Assembly (NCBI GenBank): GCA_006438735.1
Contig: RCZF01000001.1
Location: 248,001-312,000, forward strand
DNA: 64,000 bases
Source: Sphingomonas koreensis
Lineage (GTDB): Bacteria; Pseudomonadota; Alphaproteobacteria; Sphingomonadales; Sphingomonadaceae
Direction: 5' to 3'
The notes under the pieces were generated by a model. The model made no database searches. It was not told the DNA's origin and was given only the letters and a program-made list of their open reading frames with translations. Within the stretch, counting starts at the first letter, position 1. The number at the start of each line of letters is the position of its first letter. This document shows, piece by piece, positions 45,937-55,248 of the stretch. The position numbers and the translations under genes were made by a program.

Positions 45937-46778
45937 GCCGCTGCAGCCGCCTTGCTCTCGATGTGGGCGCGCAGGCGCTCGGCGTCGGCGGGTGAGGCGG
46001 GATTATAGACGATCATGCCGAGTTCGGGCCGCCCCTCAACCGCGAACGACGAGAATTCGAGCGCCAACAGTCCCGCTTCGGGGTGGTGGATCCGTTTCAC
46101 GCCCTCGCCATGCGCGACCACGTCGTTGTCTTGCCAGAGCGCCTCGAACGCCGGGCTGGTGCGACACAGCTCGGTCACCAGCGTCTCGACCTCAGCGCTG
46201 GTCGTCGCGCCCGCGCGCGAAACGTCCGCCCGGAAAGCCCCGACGACGAAGCGCGCCACGCTCTCCCAATCCTCCTGGCGGTCGCGCATGCGCGTGTCGT
46301 TGAACATCAGCCGAAGGATGTTGCGTCCTTCGCGCGGCAGCTTGGAATAATCGGTCAGAAGAGCACAAGCCGCCCGGTTCCAGCCGACCACATCCCACAT
46401 CGCAGTCTTGATGATCGCCGGGCTCAGCACCATCGCGTCAAGCACACGTTGAAGCCGGGGCGTGATACCGTCGACCGGCTGGTAGCGCGCCTCGGGCAAA
46501 CGGCCGAGGCCCAGCATATAGAGGTGCTCGCGCTCCGGCTCGGTCAGCATCAGGCCCTTGGCGAGCCGGTCCAGCACGTCGGCCGACGGTGAGCCGCCAC
46601 GGCCCTGCTCCAGCCAGGTATACCATGTAGGGCTGATGTTCGCGCGGCTCGCCACTTCCTCGCGGCGCAGCCCCGGCGTGCGCCGCCGACCGCCGCCGAA
46701 CCCGAAAGCCGCCGGGTCAAGACGGGCGCGTCGATCGCGCAGATAGGTGCCAAGCCGATTGGGCGCTTCGCTGGGCAT
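45933..46778 (-). CDS. XRE-family HTH regulator with MmyB-like ligand domain
   Basis: 281 residues. N-terminal HTH (LGTYLRDRRARLDP, TPGLRREEVASRANISPTWYTWLEQGRGGSPSADVL) and a C-terminal PAS-like MmyB domain (SPAIIKTAMWDVVGWNRAA, LRLMFNDTRMRDRQEDWE, HHPEAGLLALEFSSF). Such proteins usually repress a divergent dehydrogenase gene, here the epimerase-like gene at 46875. Confidence 0.88.
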   Translation of the reverse strand: MPSEAPNRLGTYLRDRRARLDPAAFGFGGGRRRTPGLRREEVASRANISPTWYTWLEQGRGGSPSADVLDRLAKGLMLTEPEREHLYMLGLGRLPEARYQPVDGITPRLQRVLDAMVLSPAIIKTAMWDVVGWNRAACALLTDYSKLPREGRNILRLMFNDTRMRDRQEDWESVARFVVGAFRADVSRAGATTSAEVETLVTELCRTSPAFEALWQDNDVVAHGEGVKRIHHPEAGLLALEFSSFAVEGRPELGMIVYNPASPADAERLRAHIESKAAAAA

Positions 46779-46874
46779 GACGGATCCTGTTGCAGACTAT
46801 ACCACGATAACCTCACTACTTTAACACTGTTCCATCGACCGCGATATGCTTCTCGGACAACAAGGAGATTGTGT

Positions 46875-47771
46875 ATGCGCGTGTTCCTGACCGGCGCGAC
46901 CGGCTTTATCGGCTCACACGTCATTCCCGAACTGCTCGGTCGCGGTCACCAGGTGATCGGCCTCACGCGCTCCGACGCGGGCGCCCGGGAGCTCGAAACG
47001 GCCGGCGCCGGCGTCCACCGCGGCGATTTGGAAAAGCCGGAGACGCTCGCCAGCGGCGCTGCGGCGGCCGACGCGGTGATCCACTGCGCGTTCGACCATA
47101 ATTTCGAGACCTTCTTCGAAAACACCAAGAAGGACGAACGCAACATCGCCGCGATGGGCGAGGCGCTGGAGGGGACGCAGAAGCCCATCCTGATCACTTC
47201 AGGCGTCGGCATCGGCACACCGCTGAACGGCGGACCGGCCACCGAGGACGTGCTCAACCCGCGCCACGCCAATCCGCGCATTGCGACCGAACTCGCCGGC
47301 GCGGCGCTGATCGCGCGACGCATCGACGTGCGCACCATCCGGCTGCCACAGGTGCACGACGCCACCAAGGCCGGGCTGATTACGCCGCTGGTCGCCGAGG
47401 CGCGCCGTGCCGGGGCGATCGCTTATCTCGGGGAGGGGCAGACGCGCTGGTCCGCTGCGCACGTCAGCGACGTGGCGAAGCTCTACGTCTTGGCGCTCGA
47501 GAAGGGCGAGCCGGGCGCGCGGTACAATGCGTCGGTGGAGGAGGGCGTCACCGCACGCGCCATCGCCGAGGCGATCGGAGAGGGTGCCGGTCTGCCAGTC
47601 CGCTCGGTCACAGCCGACGAGGTCGAGCACTATTTCGGTTGGATGGCGCCCTTCGCAGGGCTCGACATGATCTCCTCGAATGCCTGGACGCGCGCGCGGC
47701 TGGAGTGGCAGCCGACGGGCCCGGATCTGCTCACCGACCTCGCCGCGATGGACTATTCAGCGCTCGACTAG
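46875..47771 (+). CDS. NAD(P)-dependent extended SDR (epimerase/dehydratase family)
   Basis: 298 residues, Rossmann N-terminus VFLTGATGFIGSHVIPELLGRGHQV, acidic residue loop near 35-55, then ILITSGVGIGTPLNG; active site is less obvious because the usual YxxxK is not clear. ATG 46875 with AAGGAG 7 bases upstream; a TTG 6 bases earlier is unlikely. Divergent from the XRE regulator with a 96-base gap. Confidence 0.83.
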   Translation: MRVFLTGATGFIGSHVIPELLGRGHQVIGLTRSDAGARELETAGAGVHRGDLEKPETLASGAAAADAVIHCAFDHNFETFFENTKKDERNIAAMGEALEGTQKPILITSGVGIGTPLNGGPATEDVLNPRHANPRIATELAGAALIARRIDVRTIRLPQVHDATKAGLITPLVAEARRAGAIAYLGEGQTRWSAAHVSDVAKLYVLALEKGEPGARYNASVEEGVTARAIAEAIGEGAGLPVRSVTADEVEHYFGWMAPFAGLDMISSNAWTRARLEWQPTGPDLLTDLAAMDYSALD

Positions 47772-47914
47772 GCTTAAGCCCAACACAGCCCGATTGATGC
47801 CTCAGTCCATTGTCGCGCCTTATTCGAGGGTCCGCAATTAGGAAGGGGTCCTATATAATTGAGTGACCCGACTTAGATCAAAGACAGAGTGCTCGACCCG
47901 TGCCACAGGAGAGT

Positions 47915-48157
47915 ATGCGCTACTTTTTCCATACTGCCGATGGTTCTCGCGACCGCGACACGGAGGGTACGGAACTGGATAGCCCCCGCGCCGCCAAAGC
48001 CGAGGCAATCAAGTTCGCCGGCCATTGTATAGCCGATCAGCCCGACGTGTTATTTGACGCGCGAGATTTTCGGGTAGAGGTCACGGACACGAACGCCACG
48101 CTGCTGTTTACGATCGTCACGTTGGCAATCGACGCACCCGCCATTGATGATATTTGA
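47915..48157 (+). CDS. DUF6894 family small protein
   Basis: 80 residues: MRYFFHTADGSRDRDTEGTEL, then a helix with AAKAEAIKFAG and a final strand FRVEVTDTNATLLFTIVTL, the common small alphaproteobacterial DUF6894 pattern (no known function). ACAGGAGAGT immediately precedes ATG 47915. A TATAAT at 47854-47859 could be its -10 box. Single-gene unit. Confidence 0.75.
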   Translation: MRYFFHTADGSRDRDTEGTELDSPRAAKAEAIKFAGHCIADQPDVLFDARDFRVEVTDTNATLLFTIVTLAIDAPAIDDI

Positions 48158-48212
48158 AAAAGCCTGACTGGTTAGGCCGGGCTTCAATCAGAGACCTTGG
48201 TTTTCGTCTTGG

Positions 48213-48410
48213 TCACCTTCGACCACATCCAGGCTCTAATAGCGCTTTCAGCCCCACGATCTTCTTTTCCAAAGCCTTCAAGCCTTTCAGATCGAGTAGG
48301 CCGCTGACCATTACCCGGTCGCCTTGGATGTCCATGTTGATTTTGTTGAGAGCCTGCTCGGCCAATAGCCCGGCAGGAACGGTTGGGGTAGGGGCTGCGC
48401 AACACCACCG
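48213..48410 (-). pseudogene. Unrecognised protein C-terminal fragment
   Basis: A minus-strand frame without a usable start reads PTPTVPAGLLAEQALNKIN then MDIQGDRVMVSGLLDLKG and LKALEKKIVGLKALLEP before a stop. Composition and periodicity look like real coding sequence, but I do not recognise the family. Open only from a TGA at about 48418. Confidence 0.3.
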
Positions 48411-48680
48411 TCAGGGCATCCTGGCAACCCCGGACCCCACTTATGAGTGGACCAAAAATGGGTAGCGCGTCATTTGGCAGCGTCCTGTGGCTGGCCGACG
48501 ACTATATCTGGGGCCGCGCACCCGCAGATAATTCTGACGACGACGTGATACCGCCTTTCCCGATCATGGTCGGAAAGGGGGGAGCCATTGCGGTGCCGGT
48601 TGCGCTCTCGTCGACATCATCGCCGAGTGGCTCGCTTTTCCCTTTCCCGCCGTGCGCTTGCCGGACTAACCGTCTAAGCC

Positions 48681-49151
48681 GTGCCGCAGGTGATCGCTGC
48701 TGCCGCGCCAATGGGGACGACCGCGATCCAGATCGGTACGCTGGTCTAACTCGTCCGGGTGCTGATGCTTGGACCGGTCTGCATGATGCTCTCGATCCTG
48801 GCCCTGCGTCTGCGTGAAGAGAGCGACGAAACCGCCCCGAACGTCACCGCCGGCGATCGCCCCAGTCCAAAGCGCCCGCCGATCCATCATCTCGTGCCGT
48901 GGTTCATCCTCGGCTTCGTCGCAATGGTCACCGCTCGCTCGTTCGCTCGGGATGATCCCGCAGGCAGCACTTCGGCCAGTGGCTAACGCCGCAACTCTGC
49001 TTACCGTGGTCTCGATGGCAGCCTCGGTCTCGGCGTGGACGTCCGCACCGTTGCCAAGGCCGGCGGGCGCGTCACGGTGGCCGTGATCCCGTCGCTGCTA
49101 ATTTGGGGAGTCATCAGCTTCGCGCTGATCAAGGCGCTTTATTTCGGCTGA
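48681..49151 (+). pseudogene. YeiH-type putative sulfate exporter family, degraded
   Basis: Three pieces in family order: VPQVIAAAAPMGTTAIQIG with a TAA at 48747, then LVRVLMLGPVCMMLSILAL and HHLVPWFILGFVAMV in the same frame; a shift near 48950 gives MIPQAALRPVANAATLLTVV; another near 49023 gives LGLGVDVRTVAKAGGRVTVA and ISFALIKALYFG with a natural stop. Matches the C-terminal half of YeiH/UPF0324 proteins. The N-terminal half is not recognisable; 48411-48680 contains only a pseudo-palindromic PPFP...GKGG segment. Confidence 0.65.
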
Positions 49152-49358
49152 ACGTCAGCTTGACTGCCGGTTTTATGACTCAATGACGCCAGAAGGAGAA
49201 GGACCGCATTCGGCCAAATCCGGCCGTTCGGCCAACAATCGAGCGTACGCTCCGCGAACGGCCGGCTCCGCCGATACGGTGCTGAGAGCCGCCAGTCGGC
49301 AAGCGGCCCATTTTACTGCTGCTACCGAAGCTTTACTCCGGAAACGCGACATGCACGC

Positions 49359-50513
49359 TCAACGCAATCGCGTGAAAGTCGATCGCAGTTCGCCGATGAA
49401 CAATTCTGGCTGTTCCAACGCCGCGAAATGTCCGCCGCGCTTGAGTTCATTGAAGTGGATCAGCTTGGAGAAGCGACTTTGCGCCCAGCGTCGCGACAGT
49501 CGAATCTGCTCGCCCGGGAACATACTGATCCCCACCGGCATGGACATCGGTGTAGTCGGGAGTCCTCCTTTCATCATCTCCTGCATGCCCTCCCAGTAGA
49601 GCCGGGCCGAGCTCGCGCCGGTGTTGGGTAGCCAGTAGAGCATGATGTCGTCGAGCATCGCGTCGAGGCTGAAGATGCTCTCAGGATCGCCGCTGCTGTC
49701 CGACACGTCCTGGAACAAGGCATACACCCAGGCGGCTAGTCCGATGGGCGAGTCCGCGAGGCTGAAGCCGATGGACTGCGGCCGCGAGTTCTGGAGCTTG
49801 TAATAGCCCGAATACTGCTGGTCATAGCGCTGGGCATCGTCGAGCATCTTCTGCTCGTGCGGCGTCGCGTCGGCGCGCTCCGCGTCAGTTGGCTGGAACA
49901 TCGCCATGTTGAGATGAATGCCAACGAGGCCCGGCGGCGCCTTGTAACCGAGCGCGGTGGTGACGCTCGCGCCCCAGTCGCCGCCCTGCGCGGCCCAGCA
50001 ATTATAGCCGAGGCGGTCCATCAGTGCGATCCAAGCGTCGGAAATGCGGTCAATGTTCCAGCCGGTCGTGGTCGGCTTGTCGGAAAAACCAAATCCGGGA
50101 AGCGACGGAATGACGAGGTGGAACGCGTCGCCGGCGACGCCGCCGTGCGCGACCGGGTCGGTCAGCGGGCCAATGACGTCGCGGAATTCCAGCACCGATC
50201 CCGGCCAGCCATGCGTCATCAGGAGCGGCAGCGCGTCGGATTCGGGCGAGCGGATGTGGAAGAAATGGATGCCGAGCCCAGCGATCTCGGTGCGATACTG
50301 GCCGAAGCCGTTCAGCATCGCTTCGCAACGCCGCCAGTCATATTCATTCAGCCAGTGGTCGGCGAGGGCGCGGAGCTTGGCGAGTGGTGGTCCCTGGCTA
50401 GTGTCGTCAACCGTCTCGCCGTCTGGCCAGCGCGTCCGCGCGAGGCGATCGCGCAGATCGGTAAGATCAGCCTCGGGGACGGCAAGCTGAAACGGTTCGA
50501 TGGTGCTCGGCAT
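49359..50513 (-). CDS. Epoxide hydrolase (alpha/beta fold, EHN-type N-terminus)
   Basis: 384 residues. N-terminal EHN domain (FQLAVPEADLTDLRDRLARTRWP), oxyanion HGWPGS (about residue 120), nucleophile Asp in QGGDWGAS (about 195), lid tyrosines, and the catalytic His in RGGHFAALEQPE near the C-terminus. Hydrates epoxides to diols in the cytoplasm. First of a four-gene minus-strand run with two NmrA-type reductases and a cupin. Confidence 0.88.
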   Translation of the reverse strand: MPSTIEPFQLAVPEADLTDLRDRLARTRWPDGETVDDTSQGPPLAKLRALADHWLNEYDWRRCEAMLNGFGQYRTEIAGLGIHFFHIRSPESDALPLLMTHGWPGSVLEFRDVIGPLTDPVAHGGVAGDAFHLVIPSLPGFGFSDKPTTTGWNIDRISDAWIALMDRLGYNCWAAQGGDWGASVTTALGYKAPPGLVGIHLNMAMFQPTDAERADATPHEQKMLDDAQRYDQQYSGYYKLQNSRPQSIGFSLADSPIGLAAWVYALFQDVSDSSGDPESIFSLDAMLDDIMLYWLPNTGASSARLYWEGMQEMMKGGLPTTPMSMPVGISMFPGEQIRLSRRWAQSRFSKLIHFNELKRGGHFAALEQPELFIGELRSTFTRLR

Positions 50514-50566
50514 GGGTTATTCCTTGTTGTGCTATCACGCGTTGGTTGGTTGGCGGCAGTGCTTGA

Positions 50567-51499
50567 TCACGCGCGCATCCGCTGCGCCATCATCTCGGCG
50601 ACCGTTCTCCACCGCAGGTCGGGATATCGGGCGTTGTCGAGAGGCTGCAGCTTGCCGCATCCGCTGAACTGGTCGCGGATGTACTGCATGCCTTGCCAAG
50701 GCGGGAACGGCTCGTCCGATCCCGGAGCGATGACCTTTGTCACCGCGATCATCGCTCCGAGCATGCCGATGCTCCCCGCCCAGAGCGTCCGGTATCGATC
50801 GCCGGTCACGTCGGTCATGACGCGTGCGAGGTCGCGTGCACTGACGACGTCGCCCGCGATCCGCAGAAGGCGCGGCGTGGTCTCATCCAGCGCGGCGGCG
50901 GCGACATAGCCGGCGACGTCGTCCTTGGTGGTGAAATCGAGCAGCTGGTCCGGATCGTTCCAGTAGAGCACGCGATGGATGCCGGGCTGGATGATCGGCA
51001 TTTCGGCGCCGAGCATGTCCATGAACGCGCCGTTGAGGATCGATGTCGCCTCGATCGGAGCGGCGTCGACCGTCGCCATAAATTCCCGGCGGAGGTCGAA
51101 GTTGCGGTTTTTCCCCGGGCGGGTTCTGGTGAGATCGGCTGCATAATCGGACGGTATGAAGCGCGGTACGCCGGCCCGGACGGCGGCGTCGAGCAGAATG
51201 CCCTGGCGGACGATCATCACATCCCTAACGCCGTTCAGCGCCGAGACGACGCAGGCTGAGCCTTTGAGCGCGCGCGCCATCTCGTCGACGTCAGACGGGT
51301 CGGCGGCGACGAGCGTAGCGCCGAGCGCCTTGATCTGCGCCCGCTGCTCCCCCGTAAGCCCCGGTCGGACCGGCACTCGCACCTCGGCGCCACGTCGTAC
51401 AAGCGCTTTGGCGATCCGGCCACCAAGGTCTCCCGCGGCGCCGGCGAGCGTGATCACGTTCCGGTTGTGCACCGTCTCAGCTCCTGACTCACGGGTCAT
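50567..51499 (-). CDS. NmrA-family NAD(P)-binding protein, aromatic alcohol reductase-like
   Basis: 310 residues. Rossmann motif LAGAAGDLGGRIAKAL, RFIPSDYAAD around residue 120 and NGAFMDMLG near 165 are typical of isoflavone-reductase-like NmrA proteins. The first dozen residues before VITLAGAAG are extra, and a later start is possible. Reduces an unknown aromatic or quinone-like substrate. Confidence 0.82.
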   Translation of the reverse strand: MTRESGAETVHNRNVITLAGAAGDLGGRIAKALVRRGAEVRVPVRPGLTGEQRAQIKALGATLVAADPSDVDEMARALKGSACVVSALNGVRDVMIVRQGILLDAAVRAGVPRFIPSDYAADLTRTRPGKNRNFDLRREFMATVDAAPIEATSILNGAFMDMLGAEMPIIQPGIHRVLYWNDPDQLLDFTTKDDVAGYVAAAALDETTPRLLRIAGDVVSARDLARVMTDVTGDRYRTLWAGSIGMLGAMIAVTKVIAPGSDEPFPPWQGMQYIRDQFSGCGKLQPLDNARYPDLRWRTVAEMMAQRMRA

Positions 51500-51502
51500 T
51501 GA

Positions 51503-52048
51503 TCATGCGCCGGCCATTATGCCGCCGCCGTCGGGCGCCAGCGGGTTTGGGCCGGGTGCGTCATCCATGCCGTAGCGGCGCATCAGCTCGGGCGTCATTG
51601 ACGGCGGCGGTGTCGCTCGTTTGGGTGGGATCGTGCGGGTCGGCGCCGGCATTCCGTTCTCGATGATGGCGAGTTCCAGCCCGGCCGGCGTGTAGCCGTT
51701 GAGAAAGACGGCTGTATCGCTATCGACCCGGAATGCATGGCGCGTGTTGCGCGGCACGAACACAAAGTCGCCCGCGCCCCCCTCGACGACATCGTGCCCG
51801 ATCAGGAAGGTCAGGTTGCCTTCGAGGATCTGGAAGTGCTCGTCAGACCAGGTGTGCTTGTGCGGCGGAGCGCCGGACCCCTTCGGTAGGGTCTGGTGCA
51901 TCAGCGAATAGCGTCCCCCGGTCTCCGCACCGCTGGCGAGGATCACCCACAGCACATCGACGTACCAATAGGCGGGCGCGGCGTCGACGTTGTGCACGAA
52001 CGGCATGGAGCCCGGCACGACGGGAAGGTCTGGAACTGTCTCGGCCAT
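51503..52048 (-). CDS. Cupin domain protein
   Basis: 181 residues with one cupin barrel: GAPPHKHTWSDEHFQILEG (metal-binding His-His-Glu) and GDFVFVPRNTRHAFR (second motif, His). The family includes quercetin-dioxygenase-like proteins. Encoded 3 bases after the neighbouring NmrA gene's start region on the same strand. Confidence 0.85.
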   Translation of the reverse strand: MAETVPDLPVVPGSMPFVHNVDAAPAYWYVDVLWVILASGAETGGRYSLMHQTLPKGSGAPPHKHTWSDEHFQILEGNLTFLIGHDVVEGGAGDFVFVPRNTRHAFRVDSDTAVFLNGYTPAGLELAIIENGMPAPTRTIPPKRATPPPSMTPELMRRYGMDDAPGPNPLAPDGGGIMAGA

Positions 52049-52060
52049 CTCGGGTCTCCT

Positions 52061-52948
52061 TCAGGCGGGAATCTTGATGGTGCGCGAGATGAAGGCCTCA
52101 AGGCCCTCCAGCTTCAGATTGATGTAGCGCTCGTTCTGGAGGTCGCTCAGCGCGGTTTGGCCGTTCGTCATGTAGAGCAGGTAGGCCAGCATGACCTTCT
52201 TCTCAGCAGGCGCCTTGGCCATCGCGGTGCGAAGGTCTGCCTCCGACCCCATCGAAATGGGTTTGATCTGCCGACCGGTGGCGCGCGCGACGATCTCCCC
52301 GGCCTCGCGGAACGTGACGCGGTCGCCAGCGAACGCGAACTTGCCCGGCTTCACGTCCCGGTCGAGCGCCACCCGGGCGATCATCCGCGCGGTATCCTCG
52401 ACACTGGTTACCTCGACCTTGGCCTCGCCGTCGCCGAAGAAGCTGATCGCGCCGGCTTCGCCATCGACCGCCCCGTGCCCAGGCAGGAACATGTCCATGA
52501 AACCGCCTTGGAGAATGTTCACCTGCTCGAGCCCGAGTTCGGCGATTCGGCCATCGGCCTTGGCGCGCATGTCGAACATCGCATGTTCACCCGGCGTCGC
52601 CTTGAACAGGTCGAGCGCGTAGTCCGACGGCAGGATGCGGCGGACGCCGTTGGCTTTTCCTGCCCTGGCCAGCGCCACCTGGCCATCAACGATCACGTCC
52701 GGCCCTCCTTGGACGGCGGAGATGATCACATCGACCCCGCGGGTCGCGCGGTTGAGGGATGCGTGTTCGGCGAGATCGCCGTCGATCAGCTCGGCGCCAC
52801 GTGCGACCAGCGGCTCCAGCGCCTCTTGCTTGGCTGATGGATCGCGCACGAGCAGTCGGACGCGCGTGTCCGCATGTGTCAGCAGATGGTGTGCGATCCG
52901 GCTGCCGAGCATGCCTGTGGCGCCGGCGAGAAGGATGGTGTCGGCCAT
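52061..52948 (-). CDS. NmrA-family aromatic alcohol reductase-like protein
   Basis: 295 residues. LLAGATGMLGSRIAHHLL Rossmann motif, DVIISAVQGGPDVIVDGQ, RILPSDYALDLF, then ILQGGFMDMFLPG. Second NmrA protein of the cluster, and its ATG is 103 bases from a divergent LysR gene. The set NmrA, cupin, NmrA, epoxide hydrolase suggests stepwise handling of one aromatic or quinone-type compound. Confidence 0.84.
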   Translation of the reverse strand: MADTILLAGATGMLGSRIAHHLLTHADTRVRLLVRDPSAKQEALEPLVARGAELIDGDLAEHASLNRATRGVDVIISAVQGGPDVIVDGQVALARAGKANGVRRILPSDYALDLFKATPGEHAMFDMRAKADGRIAELGLEQVNILQGGFMDMFLPGHGAVDGEAGAISFFGDGEAKVEVTSVEDTARMIARVALDRDVKPGKFAFAGDRVTFREAGEIVARATGRQIKPISMGSEADLRTAMAKAPAEKKVMLAYLLYMTNGQTALSDLQNERYINLKLEGLEAFISRTIKIPA

Positions 52949-53051
52949 GGGGAAGGTCCTCGGTCCTGTTGACCCCCAATCTAGGCGTTCCTGCCGCGTT
53001 GATTAGTCATCACATAGTGGACAACGCGTTCCAGACGTGGAACGAGGCGGC

Positions 53052-53984
53052 ATGTTCGATCTCTCCGACTTGCGGGTCTTCGCGCGGATCGCCGACCTCG
53101 GTAGCGTCTCGGGTGCGGCGCGGGCGCTCAAGATGCCCAAGTCCTCGACGAGCCGGGCGCTCGTCCGGCTCGAGGAGTCGATCGGCGCGGTGCTGGTCGA
53201 GCGTTCGACCCGGCATCTACGGCTGACCGACGCTGGTTTGCTGCTTCAGCGTCACGCGCGGCGCATCCTCGACGACGTCGGCGAGGCTGAGAACGCGATC
53301 GGTGGCCTTGTGGGCCACCCGCAGGGCGAATTGCGGGTCAGCGTGCCCTTCACCTTCGCGGCCGGGCCACTCGCCCATTCGCTCCCAAGGTTTCTGGCGC
53401 GCTTCCCCGATGTCCGGGTGCTGCTGACGATCGACAACGGCGTCGTCGATCTCCTCAGGGAGGATTTCGACGTCGCGATCCGCATTGGGCCGCTAATCGA
53501 CTCCGAACTGATTGCCCGGAGGCTGACGACGCTGGCGCTGTGGCCGTGCGCCAGCCCTGCATATCTCGCGTCGCATCCGGCAATCGCCGTGCCCGCCAAC
53601 CTTGCGGGTCACACCATCATCGGCCGCCGTGCGAGTAACGAGACGTGGTCGTTCAGATCGGCGAGGGGCATCCGCAGCGAGGTCGAGATCGAGACCCGCT
53701 GCGTTGCGCCCGAGCCCGAGGTCGTCCGCACGATGGTGCTCGCCGGGGCCGGCATCGGCATCCTGCCCGACTTCCATGCCGCCGATGCGATCGCGGCCGG
53801 CGCGCTGGTTCGCGTGCTGCCCGACTACGAGCACCGCACCATCGACGTGCACGCGCTCTATCCCAGCCATCGCAGCCTTTCGGCGAAGGTGCGCGTGTTC
53901 ATCGACGCTCTCGTGCAGGATCTGGCAACAGCCTCGCCATTCCAGCGTTCCGATCCGATCCATCGTCAAGTCATCGTCAAGTGA
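53052..53984 (+). CDS. LysR family transcriptional regulator
   Basis: 310 residues. HTH: LRVFARIADLGSVSGAARAL, KSSTSRALVRLEESIGAVLVERSTRHLRLTDAG; effector domain with GELRVSVPFTFAAGPLAHSLPRFL and DFDVAIRIGPLIDSELIARRL. Divergent from the NmrA operon and presumably its regulator. ATG 53052 chosen over an in-frame start 15 bases earlier because GAGGCGG precedes it. The gap after it (53985-54310) has no gene. Confidence 0.87.
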   Translation: MFDLSDLRVFARIADLGSVSGAARALKMPKSSTSRALVRLEESIGAVLVERSTRHLRLTDAGLLLQRHARRILDDVGEAENAIGGLVGHPQGELRVSVPFTFAAGPLAHSLPRFLARFPDVRVLLTIDNGVVDLLREDFDVAIRIGPLIDSELIARRLTTLALWPCASPAYLASHPAIAVPANLAGHTIIGRRASNETWSFRSARGIRSEVEIETRCVAPEPEVVRTMVLAGAGIGILPDFHAADAIAAGALVRVLPDYEHRTIDVHALYPSHRSLSAKVRVFIDALVQDLATASPFQRSDPIHRQVIVK

Positions 53985-54256
53985 AGGGCCGGCGGGTCTC
54001 AACAAGCGGTCAAACCGCTGCGGGTTAATGCTTTTGGGTCTGTACGAACGAGCATCCGAGGTCGGCTGGACGGTATGCGGCCTTGCGTATGGATAGCTGC
54101 CAAGCGGCTGCCGCAATAACTGCTGCCCGTCAAATGGCTTGCAATCGTAAGCGTCCCGGGCCATTTCGTGGATGCCGAAAATAGAGCTGCAGGTCGGTAG
54201 CCCCTGTGCCCGTTTATCCGGGTTCTTCCCAGCCACGGCGTCAACCCCACTCGCTA

Positions 54257-54289
54257 GGGAAGACTCTTACCTGGGCTTCGCGTCTTCCC
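54257..54289. promoter_or_regulatory. Inverted repeat upstream of DUF1772 gene
   Basis: 8-bp perfect arms GGGAAGAC and GTCTTCCC with a 17-base spacer, 22 bases before the ATG of the DUF1772 gene. Could be an operator. Confidence 0.35.
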
Positions 54290-54310
54290 GGCTGATGCCG
54301 AGGAACTTCT

Positions 54311-54751
54311 ATGTTTGAACTCTCGATAGCTGCTCTTGTTATTGCCACGCTCTTCGCGGGCGCCGCACTTTACATCAGCCTCGTTGAACATCCTGCGCGC
54401 CTTGGATTGGCGGATGGTCCCCTGCTGGCCGAGTGGCAGCCGAGCTACATGCGCGCTTTGCCGATCCAATCCGGGTTAGCGGTTGCTGGGGGCGTGGCGG
54501 GACTTGTCGTTGGATATCTTTCGGCGGATTGGAAATGGTTCGCCGGGAGCATCCTATTGCTCGCCAACTGGCCATTTACACTGCTCGTGATCATGCCAGT
54601 CAACAAACCATTGATGACGATGAAGGAGCGCGAGGCTGGTGCCGGAAGCCGAGCGATGCTGGTGCATTGGGGAAAGCTGCACAACGTCAGGAGCGTGCTA
54701 GGCGCAGCAACGATGCTGCTCTTTGCGTGGGCGTTAGCAGGCGCAGCCTGA
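54311..54751 (+). CDS. DUF1772 membrane protein (anthrone oxygenase-like)
   Basis: 146 residues, four hydrophobic helices: FELSIAALVIATLFAGAALYIS, SGLAVAGGVAGLVVGYL, AGSILLLANWPFTLLVIMPVN and the last LGAATMLLFAWALAG. The block PFTLLVIMPVNKPLM is the DUF1772 mark. GAGGAAC before the ATG. Function in bacteria unknown. Confidence 0.82.
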   Translation: MFELSIAALVIATLFAGAALYISLVEHPARLGLADGPLLAEWQPSYMRALPIQSGLAVAGGVAGLVVGYLSADWKWFAGSILLLANWPFTLLVIMPVNKPLMTMKEREAGAGSRAMLVHWGKLHNVRSVLGAATMLLFAWALAGAA

Positions 54752-55248
54752 CAATCGCCCGCTGTGTTCCATCCGCCGATGATCCGGAAAGGCGATCTTG
54801 CGCTTCGGCGATTATCGCGGCGGTGACGGCTGAGTGACCTTTCTGTCACCGAGCAGCCGGCCGGCCCCCGACCTCGGTCGACGAATACGCTGGGGCATGG
54901 GACATCATTTGCCAGGCAAATTCAACGCGGGGGCCTTGTACGGCGGTGCAAGCGATCCGCGCCTCATCAAGCCAAAACGGCGCAGGGGTTTTGGCGTGAC
55001 GATCAAAATAGGCCGTCCCGCTCGGCTAGGTTATCGTGACGCTGATCCTGGCGTTTACAGCGTCGGAGGAGGTTGCGTCGGCCTTCCGCACGGTGATCGC
55101 GAAGGATGGATGACCTGCTGGACGGTACAAGGCTGTGCTGATCTTAGCCGCAGGCCAGCGAGCGCGAGCGCGCAAAATGGTTAGTTGAGCGTCTCGCCGC
55201 CCGGTCCTCGTCTTCGGAAATGGTTCGACCCGGAAAATGTTGGCAACA
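54752..55248. other. Gene-free stretch
   Basis: About 500 bases with no supportable gene. A short hairpin GTGAC/GTCAC (54834-54849) and one short open frame reading TLILAFTASEEVASAFRTV near 55035 are the only things noted; the latter is too short to assign. Confidence 0.45.

Noticed and set aside
53985..54310. Minus-strand frame reading through the gap after the LysR gene
   Set aside because: Continuous with an antisense shadow of the LysR gene; no family seen.
54834..55184. 116-residue plus-strand ORF
   Set aside because: No ribosome site, no family resemblance, composition unlike neighbours.
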